Program-made: the position numbers and the translations under genes | The notes under the pieces: generated by a model | What the model was told of the DNA's origin: nothing | Database searches by the model: none | What the model saw: only the letters and a program-made list of their open reading frames with translations | Part shown: piece by piece, positions 36,831 to 46,230 of the stretch | How the letters are laid out: each line of letters starts with the position of its first letter | Numbering within the stretch: position 1 is the first letter of the stretch | NCBI GenBank assembly: GCA_043228905.1 | Contig: JBHGNT010000021.1 | Location: forward strand, 2,232,001-2,296,000 | Length of the DNA stretch: 64,000 nucleotides | Source: Azolla caroliniana | Taxonomy: Eukaryota > Polypodiophyta | Reading direction: 5' to 3'

Positions 36831-37535
36831 TGTTACAGGTATAACCATATAATATCCCATGCTAAGTTGTATTGTAGTATTCTACACACGAGGATAACTC
36901 GTGAGGGTTAACCAAGAGTGTAATGAAGGGAGGATTACTTTTAATTCTAGGGATTAAGACAACTCATTAATGCCAAGTGTGAACTTGCTTGGGAGCCTTA
37001 GGTCAGGCTATAAATATGAGGCCTAGCTACCCTCATTTGACACATTATCGGCTATGTCGAGACTTTGATCTTGTGGTAATCAACTAGGTACGACTTGATG
37101 CCATGATGGTGTTATGGGACACCGATCGAGGCTCGAGTACGTCTTGGTCTCTTCGCTCGGGGGTGGTTGGGTGGATCGACATCCTTCTTTCTCTCTCACA
37201 CAAAGGTTGCCCAAAACACTCATAAGATGTTTTCAACGATCTTATTAGTGACCACAACAACTCAACACCATTTACAATATTGTGACCTTCTTTGGTGTAG
37301 GTGTGGGGATTCATGTCACATAAAGTCACAAGGGATGGGTTTTGAATAATTTGGGAAGTGTTTTTTAGCATTTCTCGCACAAAGGTTGCCCAAAACACTC
37401 ATAAGATGTTTTCAACAATCTTATTAGTGACCACAACAACTCGACACCATTTACAATATTGTGACCTTCTTTGGTGTAGGTGTGGGGATTCATGTCTTGT
37501 GTGGTTGCCACAATCTGTCAAGCAACAAATATTCT
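36831..37535 (+). repeat. Probable 3' LTR of the gypsy element
   Basis: It starts TGTTACAGG right after the polypurine-like tract that follows the gypsy pol end. It contains a TATA-like 'gctataaatatgagg' near 37010. Its right end is uncertain because another LTR element is inserted at 37541/37542. Inside it, a 116-bp unit beginning 'aaaggttgcccaaaac' is repeated at 37202-37317 and 37381-37496, with very few differences and a period of 179 bp. Confidence 0.55.
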
Positions 37536-37541
37536 CTATTA

Positions 37542-37744
37542 TGGTGTACCCAATCGGTTTGTCATTTTTGTCTTATGTCATACCCAATAAGTCCATGAAC
37601 TTAGATGCCACCCTTTTAGCCCACCCTTTTAGCCCACCCTTTTAAGCTAAGCCAACCCAAGTGGGTACCTTTGTATCAACTATAAATTGAGTAAGACGTA
37701 AGAAGTTAACTAGATTGGTTTTGATCTCTTATGTGCATTTCACA
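37542..37744 (+). repeat. LTR1 (5' LTR) of the compact element
   Basis: 203 bp, TGGTGTACCC...TTCACA. The last 130 bp or so ('aagctaagccaaccc' to 'gtgcatttcaca') are nearly identical in LTR2 and LTR3. LTR3 (39167-39313, 147 bp) lacks about 56 bp near its left end. Confidence 0.8.
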
Positions 37745-37747
37745 TAT

Positions 37748-37776
37748 CGGTGGAGATGCGAGGTACTAGTCCCCCA
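37748..37776 (+). other. Primer-binding site, candidate tRNA-Ala type
   Basis: Three bases after LTR1 the sequence reads CGGTGGAGATGCGAGGTACT. From memory, plant tRNA-Ala ends GCATCTCCA plus CCA, so its primer-binding site would be TGGTGGAGATGC. This matches 11 of 12 positions, and similarity continues into the T-arm complement. A weaker copy follows LTR2 at about 38306. Confidence 0.6.
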
Positions 37777-37860
37777 CGTCCGAGCATCCACCTCTTCTAC
37801 CTCACCTTAGGTTGCCCACTAACTTCTTGTCCCACGAGTTTCCCCGATCCGCCTCCTACA

Positions 37861-38670
37861 CGATAGCCCTCCTGTCCCCTACCTCAGCCATGTCCATGTG
37901 GCCCTCAGTCCAGAGGAGTGATTGATCTCTATCCACCTATAGCCCTCCTATCCCCCACCTCAACAAAGTCTAGGTGGCCCTCAGTCAACAGGAGGGATTG
38001 ATCTTTCTCCGCCAATTGATCTTTCCCCGATCCCCCTCTGACACGAATGCCCTCATGTCCCCCACCTCAGCCAAGTCCACGTGGCCCTCAGTCCACATGA
38101 GCGATTGATCTCTATTAGCCCACCCTTTGTGCCACCCTTTTAGCCCACCCTTTTTAGGATGCATGTACCTAAGCTGACCCACCCTTTTAGCACACCCTTT
38201 TAAGCTAAGCCAACCCAAATGGGTACCTTTGTATCAACTATAAATTGAGTAAGACGTAAGAAGATAACTAGACTGGTTTTGATCTCTTATGTGCATTTCA
38301 CATATTTGTGGAGATGAGAGGTACTAGTCCCCCACGTCCAACAATCCACCTCTTCCCTCTCGCCTTAGGTTGCCCACTAACTTCTTGTCCCACGAGTTTC
38401 CTCGATCCCCCTCCTACACAATAGCCCTCTTGTCCCCTACCTCAGCCATGTCCATGTGGCCCTCAGTCCACATGAGTGATTGATCTCTATCCACCTATAG
38501 CCCTCCTATCCCCCACCTCAACCAAGTCTAGGTGGCCCTCAGTCCACGGGAGGGATTTATCTTTCTCCGCCAATTGATCTTTCCCTGATCCCCCTCTGAC
38601 ATGATAGCCCTCATGTCCCCCATCTCAACCAAGTCCATGTGGCCCTCATTCCATTGGAGGGATTGATCTC
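37861..38670 (+). repeat. Six leader subrepeats in two triplets
   Basis: Units beginning 'agccctcctgtccccTacc' and containing 'gtggccctcagtcca...gattgatct' start at about 37865, 37941, 38048, 38422, 38499 and 38605. Spacing within each triplet is about 76 then 107 bp, and the triplets are 557 bp apart. Confidence 0.75.
38110..38302 (+). repeat. LTR2 (internal, 5'-incomplete) of the compact element
   Basis: The 'aagctaagccaacccaaatggg' to 'gcatttcaca' part matches LTR1 and LTR3. Its left end runs into 'tctattagcccacc' without a clean TG start, so the left boundary is approximate. It is followed by a second copy of the primer-binding/leader sequence. Confidence 0.7.
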
Positions 38671-38699
38671 TATCCGCCAATTGCTTGCTCATTTTCCAT

Positions 38700-39050
38700 C
38701 ACTAGTCCTGTCCAACTATTATCTGATCAGGGTCGCCAGTTCCATAGGGATGTTTTCAACATCGTTGCAGCTCAACTAGGTGTCCAACATGTGCTTAAGT
38801 TCCCATACCATCCTCAGACAAATGGTCTCACCTGACGCCTCACCAAGACCCTTAAGAAGGAGATTGTTGTTTACATCGATCCATGCAACAAAACTTGTGA
38901 TCAAAGCTTGCCTATCATCACCCACGCCTACAATACATCTGTATAGGCGTCGACACATATAAACCCTTGTCGAGCACTCTATGGGCGTAACCCTCGCCTC
39001 CCACTAGAATCGTCCATTGATGTCCATTTGAAACCTATCAACATGGAAAG
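38700..39050 (+). pseudogene. Integrase fragment inside the compact element
   Basis: The frame reads LLSDQGRQFHRDVFNIVAAQ, then KFPYHPQTNGLT, a stop, RLTKTLKKE and later CRALYGRNPRLPL. This is the gypsy-type integrase block 'SDxGxxF...YHPQTNGxxER.N.TL'. Two in-frame stops (one where the family has a conserved Glu) show it is dead. Confidence 0.75.
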
Positions 39051-39319
39051 TGCCACTTGGGGGGCTCTATCTCCAACAAATGCTCCCCCTCCTTCAACAA
39101 GCCACTACTCCTGTTCCTATTCATGTTCCTGCTCCTCAATCTCTTGTTTCTCTTAGGGGGGAAATGTGGTGTGCATGTGTTCCTTTGCGCCACCCTTTTA
39201 GCACACCCTTTTTAGCTAAGCCAACCGAAATGGGTACCTTTGTATCAACTATAAATTGAGTAAGATGTAAGAAGCTAACTAGACTAGTTTTGATCTCTTG
39301 TGTGCATTTCACACTATTA

Positions 39320-40042
39320 TGTAAATTATAATCAACCGTGAATTTAATGGAGTCTCAAAGCAATTTGATTGATCCTACATTGATCAAATTATCTTTTTGA
39401 CCTAGGACAATAATGCAATTTTCAAAATTAACAATGGTATTTTTGACATTACACTTAATATGAGGGGTATATTTCTATATTTTCATTTAGAACTTAATAA
39501 TATATATTCAATTAGACAAGGCAACAAGAGGGGGTGAACCTTGTGAAGCAGTGCATGGTGTTTAACCAAGTTATAATATAGATTGTCTACATGCGACTCA
39601 ATGTTTATGAGTTGGAGGTGAATATGTGGTCGTATGTGGTTATCACACGCATTATACTAAAGGGAAATTGTTTATAATCAAAAGTACCAAGAGATCAAAG
39701 CTAGAGGAACATGACTAAAGCATGAGTGAGGGAGTTGAACCAATATTGGTGGAGATTATCATTAAACTACACCAATTATGTGTTTTTTGTGACCATGGAT
39801 AGTATTGATATTTTTGAAATGAAGAAGGGTACTTTTGGAATTTTTCCATGAATAATATGTATACATGCATGATTTCTTTATATTTGGTATATCACGTCTT
39901 GTTTTTGAAACACAATATACATGGAATGAATAAGGAACCATGTTTTAATTGTGTGTGTGTCAACCTTGTTCTTACTTTCTATTTGGATCTTCACTACACG
40001 TAAAACACATGAGTTTACCCTCGAATGGAAAAATTAGAACCT

Positions 40043-40093
<51 letters not shown>

Positions 40094-42736
40094 GATAGAG
40101 AGATTTAGCGTTCATAGAGAGGGCAATATTGACCCATAGGACCTAAGTACAAAAGTTATCTTGTTGTGCACGCGTGTGTGGGTGTGTGTTTGGTTTGTAT
40201 AGCACTTCCTATTTACAAAACCTTCACTAGCTAGGTTACCTTTATAATTTGATAAGTTGTTCATGCATTTTATGTTAGTAGAGGTAGAAGCAATGTATCT
40301 AAAGTCATGCTTCTTTCATTGTGCATCGATTGTTATGGAGTTTCTTTTGAAACTATCATCACCATCTCTTCCCAAACCTTTGTATATTATGGAAATTTAT
40401 TTACCAACCATCGAGAGACCACAATACGAGCTAAGGTTTGATTGTCTGTCTATATGAGTTTATGTGAAACTTCCATGTTATGCATTACCCTAAAAAAATT
40501 ACATGTCTAGTGATGTTTCGACATAGTTGGTAAACATTTGATATTGTATTAACTATGAAGTGATGCAAGATTTAGGGTTATTCCTTTGAATAGTGATGGG
40601 TATTTCAATTAAAACATAAGAAACATTTCATAAATAAATTATTTGAGTTTCTACTTAATGTGTGAGGGTCATCACAGTGACTATGTAAGATTCCATATAA
40701 TCCCAAACGAATGAATCAAATATTGATTTGTAAAAACATAAAGTCTTGGAGGCTTCTATATAATTAACATGGACTTATCTACAAAAATGGTTGAAAGTAA
40801 AACAATTCCAAAGCACTTGACTCGAGACTATGATGTGAAAAAGAACTCTATTTATGTGGACGGTCACCGAATGTACTTCCATATGACAATATTTTGAAGA
40901 GATTTGGACTCATTTGGAGGACCCTCTCTGTTTTTTATGGTGGTTCTATAATGGGAACCTTGTATTCTCGTTTTCTAAAGACGTTTCCATTTATTCTTCA
41001 AAAATTAATGAACCTAACAATGTCGTGAAGCATAATCTCTGCTTTCGATTGACCCATTGATGTAATTGTGCATTTCATTGAAGGCATGTTTGGAGCTAAA
41101 ATTTGGACAATGTACTCGTTGAAATGATTGTACAATGTATAGTATCTACAATTCCTTGGGTATAATATTGTATGTTATTTTATGTGCCTGACAAATGGAT
41201 GATAATGGACATTGAAGCAACTTGCATGATGTGTTCTCTCATAGGATGCATTAGTAACCAATGATGTAAAAAAACAATTAATAAAATCGAGAAAAATACA
41301 TGACATCTTCCACCTCATAAGATGTTATTTCCAATCACACAATAAGATATATTGCTCAAGATTATGGTTTTTACATAAAATTAAGACTCGCAAATAGAAC
41401 ATGGAGACGTTTGTGCAAATGGCTATTTCGTCAGCTCATAATGATGTAAAAAAACAATTAATAAAATCGAGAAAAATACATGACATCTTCCACCTCATAA
41501 GATGTTATTTCCAATCACACAATAAGATATATTGCTCAAGATTATGATTTTTACATAAAATTAAGACTCGCAAATAGAACATGGAGACATTTGTGCAAAT
41601 GGCTATTTCGTCACCTCATAATTTCCCCATATTTAGAAGAAGTCACAAAAAAGTCAATGTAATAAACAAGTTCTCAATTCTAAACCATTTGTTGTACATG
41701 CATGGAATTTTATTGTTCGTTCGTTCAAGGAAGTTCTTATCTTTTGGAGATTTGCTTGTTTCTTCACATACCCATGAAATCCTCTGCATATATTCCTATT
41801 CTATGATCATGTATGCCCAAAACAACCATATCATAAGACAATGAGATCACTTCTTGACCAAAAAGCAAATTATAAGCCCACACTCATCTAAGCAAGGGTT
41901 GACATCCTATACCACCATGCCATACTGTAGTATTGTACATATATGTTCTTCAATAAAATAATATTCAATTGATTTTACCTCTATGTGAAAGTAAGGGAGA
42001 CACAATATTTTTTTACGAGCTTCGTTAACTTCTCTAGAATTGAGGGAAATTTTCAACCTTCCATACTCAATCAAACATTGTAGGCATCCAAACGATAGGG
42101 CAAAACAACTTAGGCATAACACACAATTTTGCAATGCTATTTCTCAAATATAGAAGCGTATTTGCAGGTTCTGAAATTGACGGTTACTCCATGATCATGA
42201 CAAAGGATTGGGGTCTATTTGCACGACTCCTTTTTCATCCCTCAAAACTAAGTGTTTGCTTCCATACGCAATCAAACATTGTAGTCATCCAAACGATAGG
42301 GCAAAAAAACTTAGGCATAACACACAAATTTGCAATGTTATCTCTCAAATATAGAAGCATATTTGCAAGTTCTTAAAGTGACGGTTACTCCATGATCATG
42401 ACAAAGGGATCATGGTCTATTTGCACAACTCCTTTTTTGTACCTCAAAACTAAGTGTGCGCTCACACACTGAAGGTTATGCCATTGCTTGGATACTCAAT
42501 ACGACATGATAGCCACACTACCCATTCAAATGTCCGGGAAGTGGAATATATGACAAAAAGGAGTCTTGCCATTTAAAACTTGGCCCGATACCTTTCAAGA
42601 AGAGTGAAAGGGCACATCCAACTTTGCAATGTATGACAACAAATGCAATTTCTCTCGGAACAAGGGTGCATTCGCAAGCTCGAGGTTCGGTTTTCGCACC
42701 TTTCATATTGGGGGGGGGGGGGCTCGAGAGGCAGAT
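39320..42736. repeat. AT-rich spacer with tandem duplications and microsatellites
   Basis: No gene is supported. A TG-then-AG microsatellite lies at 40043-40104. Bases 41261-41440 and 41441-41620 are a nearly perfect 180-bp tandem duplication with only about three substitutions. Bases 42061-42261 and 42262-42460 are a second, older duplication with a 201-bp period ('ccatac.caatcaaacattgta'). A 13-nt poly-G run occupies 42710-42722. Confidence 0.75.
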
Positions 42737-42744
42737 TTTGTGGC

Positions 42745-43104
42745 TAACAATCGGCAATGGTTCAGTTCAGTTTGAAGAGGGTCAAAACCGAACCATTAAA
42801 ATTGTTTCAAACCAGAACCAAACCAAACCGAACCACGAAAACCCTAAAACCTCCTTGTTTGAAACCAGAACCAAACCACGCCGCGGTTTCGTGGTTCGGT
42901 TTCGGTTTTTCAACTTAGGTCAAATTGTAAAAATCTTTAAAATTATAATATTTCATTATTTTAAAATTTTAAAGATGTTCCTAAAATGTGAGAATAAGGT
43001 CTAAAAATGAAAAGATTAGTTTGAAACAATTTTTTAAATTAAAAAGAAGAAGATAAAAAACCATTAAACCGCGGTTTCGCGGTTCGGTTCGGTTCCGATT
43101 GTTA
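42745..43104. mobile_element. hAT-like MITE with exact 8-bp target duplication
   Basis: The terminal inverted repeat TAACAATCGG is at 42745-42754, with its complement at 43095-43104. The 8-bp flanks TTTGTGGC at 42737-42744 and 43105-43112 are identical. The 360-bp interior is rich in 'aaccgaacc' and 'ggttcggtt' words and contains no coding frame. An 8-bp duplication points to the hAT superfamily. The left end (AATCGGCAATGG) resembles that of the element at 24377 (AATCGGCAACGG). Confidence 0.82.
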
Positions 43105-43196
43105 TTTGTGGCCGTAGGGGAGGTAAGCGTGTGCTTCGTGAAAAGCAAAGCATGACAAAAAAACCTGGACCCGGCCATAATATGGACGAGGGAAGA

Positions 43197-43345
43197 CATA
43201 CATACATACATACATACATACATACACAGGGGATGCTATGGTATGTGATCATGATCGTCATCACCATCACCATCACCATCATCATGATCATGAATCATGA
43301 ATCATGATGATGATCACCATGATGATCATCATGATCATGTCGATC
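43197..43345. repeat. CATA microsatellite and ATGATCATG palindrome cluster
   Basis: A 4-bp repeat (cata) occupies about 43197-43226. A dense block of 'catcac', 'gatcatga' and 'atgatgatc' words follows at 43231-43345. It contains several overlapping inverted repeats that could fold into a large hairpin. It lies about 0.5 kb upstream of the EHD start codon. Confidence 0.7.
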
Positions 43346-43700
43346 TGCGGGGACACACACGCACACATACACACGGGGAAACACAAGCAGAAACGGTAGG
43401 GGCGGCGCGTACACGCAATTCCCAGAAGAGCTCGCGGGCTCCCTCAGAAACGGAGAGCGAGACTGATTGGATTTCTTAGAATTACAGACAAAACACCCTC
43501 CGACACGCGGTGACTGACGCAGATTCCTCAGAAGCGGACGGAAGTGGGGAGCATTGCCAGAAGCTGCAAGAGATTGCGACGGCTTTCTCAGGACCTGTGA
43601 GAGGGAGAGGGAGAGATCGCTTTCTCGGAAACGGGGAGAGGGAGAGCTAGAGATCTCTCAGATACAGATAGTGAGAAGAGAAATAGATAGATAGATTGAT

Positions 43701-43758
<58 letters not shown>

Positions 43759-43812
43759 TTTCGCAGGACACCCAAACGATTCTGTAAAGGTCCATTTGGA
43801 GAGTGCAAAGCC
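43346..43812 (+). promoter_or_regulatory. EHD promoter / 5' leader with GA tract
   Basis: This stretch is more GC-rich than its surroundings and has a long GA run at about 43704-43755, some 60 bp before the start codon. The start context is AAAGCCATGGA, a strong plant initiation context. No clear TATA box was seen and the transcription start is unknown. Confidence 0.45.
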
Positions 43813-45786
43813 ATGGACATCCTTGCAGTTCGTCACTCCAGTTATGGCAGAGGCGATGAACAGATCTACAAGCAGTGGTTCGATTATGCAGATCAAGGTA
43901 AAAACCTTTCTCTTATAATCCCTTGACAAAATCCTCTTTTTGATTTAGATTCTCTACGGATCTCCACAGTTTCCTGATCATAAACGGAAATTTTGTTTAC
44001 TGCATTTCCGTTGGATTTCAGCTGTGCGGTTTGCATTTATCATTTCCCATATCTTTATAAGAATTGCAGCTTACATTCTTGCTTTGGCAAATTCGTCCTG
44101 GAAATGTTGCTTACAGTACAATTAGATCGTATCGCGTGTTGATTTCATTATTTTGTTAGCTTCTTTGTAAACTTCAAACTTACTTTGCCACTTTGATCAA
44201 ATCATGTCGCTTCCATTCATCATTACATTATTCTTCTAATTTTGTAAGATTATAGTTTACCTTACTTGCATTGATAAATCTTCCTGGGGATGTTTGTCTA
44301 CATTTCAATTTGATCATAGTGTGATTTTCATGGTTTACAAGACATTAATTTAGCTTTGTAAGGATTACTTTTCCTGCCCTGATAAATCACCAGGGAAATG
44401 TTACTCCCATTCATTATGTCCTGTGATTGTAAGGTTCAATATTAATTGATTTCTTTAGGGAAATTTTGTTTGACATTCAATTAGGTCCAACTTTGTGGTT
44501 TGCCTTCATTATTTTGCCATGAACTCCTCAGCTTTGTAATGATCATACTTACTTTGCATGCCATGCCGAATCTTTAGAAAAACTTTGTTTACAGCTGTTT
44601 TAAAATCTAGTTTTGTTAATTTTCATTTATCATGTTATCATCGTTTCTTTGCCTTTGTAAGGTTCAATCTAAATTTGCTCGCCTGGATAAAATTTCAGAG
44701 AGATTTTGTTTGCAAATAATTTTGATATTGCACTGTTAATTTGTTTTGTGATTCATGCCATCATTTCCTCTGGGGTTGTAAGAATCAAGCCTACATGCAT
44801 GACTTCCTGAATCTTCAAGGAAATGTTGCCAAAAAGATTGTGCCCAAGGTTTCAGCTACAACGCTTAGCCTAAATGAACCAACTTATAACATGTAATTGA
44901 TTAGGTAACGAAGAAAATAACTAGCTTAATACAATACTCACTAATTCCTCTTTATTGCCCAAAGAATTGAAAGTCTCATATAGATGTTAGAAAGAACTCT
45001 CCCTTCATCCACTTAATCAACTTTAGAAGGATTAAGTAGGAGCTCAAAAAGTGGACTTTTGATTGTGCGTACAAACAAAAAGAGAACCTTTTGTGGAGAG
45101 TCAAAAAATAGCTTTTATACTCCTCTTTACAAAATGCTGCTTGCCATAAAGGCCATGGCTTAGCACACCTGACTGGACATAAAGTGCTCTTTCAGAGCAT
45201 GTGCCAATGCATAAGGGATGTTTCTACATTAATGCATAGGTTTTTACATAGTAGGGTATGTGCTAATGCCACGAAAGATGCACAAGAAGTGTAACATCTT
45301 GAGGGTACTTAAACATGTTGTTTACAGTTTAATTAGGATTATCCTACCTTGATAAATTAAATTCGTGTGGGAGATATTGTTTGCATTTCATTTACATCTA
45401 GCTGTATGCATTGCATTCAAGATTTTACCATTATTTCGTTGGCTTTGTAAAGATTGATTTTACTTTTGCTTGCATTGATAATTCATTGGGAGGAATGTTG
45501 TCTACAATTTATTTAGATCTAACAATGTTATCTCATTCATGTTTCTATCATTTCCTTCGCTTTGTAAGATCAACATTATTTTTCCTGTATTGATCACATC
45601 TCATGGAAATGCTACTCACAATTGATTAAAGTTCATTGTTTTACCATCACTTCCTTGGTGAATAGATGGCGATGGTCGGATAACAGGTGCAGATGCTGTG
45701 AATTTCTTCTCACTGTCAAAGCTTTCTAGACCAGACTTGAAGCAGGTACTCTTTTAAGTTCAGAATCACATGATTGTGTCCAATGA

Positions 45787-45860
<74 letters not shown>

Positions 45861-46136
45861 TATATTAACGTCTTTTAAGAGGCCAAAATGGCCTGTAAGA
45901 CCAAATAAGAGATTACATCTTAAGTGTTGTCTCGTCTTTGAGAACAAATCAAAATAAAATAAATATTACACAGTAAATATAAAAGTAAATAGCATGAAAA
46001 GAAAAGAAAAGAGGGAATCTGGTTTTTTGGCACATGTGAGATCCTTAAGTTAGGTATATTGTAGCTTTTGTCTTCAAAAGATCTCTAGCATAGGTCAATC
46101 TAGAATGGAAATGTCTTCGAAGCGAGGGGAAGCACC

Positions 46137-46230
<94 letters not shown>

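Larger units (their letters stand above)
37542..39313 (+). mobile_element. Compact LTR retrotransposon with three LTRs
   Basis: The outer LTRs start TGGTGT and end TTCACA. They are flanked by the same 6 bp CTATTA at 37536-37541 and 39314-39319. Order: LTR1 (37542-37744), primer-binding site, leader with short repeats, an extra LTR2 (ending 38302), a second leader, a decayed gypsy-like integrase fragment, a polypurine tract 'taggggggaaa' near 39154-39164, and LTR3 (39167-39313). At 1.77 kb it has no complete gene and must be non-autonomous. The internal LTR plus leader looks like a tandem duplication with a 557-bp period. Confidence 0.82.

Noticed and set aside
37861-38670. Regularly spaced short repeats, superficially CRISPR-like
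   Set aside because: Eukaryotic nuclear DNA, unequal spacing, imperfect units, and they lie inside an LTR element with no cas genes.
43588-43929. 113-aa minus-strand frame over the EHD first exon
   Set aside because: Mostly a translation of the GA run (Leu-Ser repeats) and antisense to a real exon.
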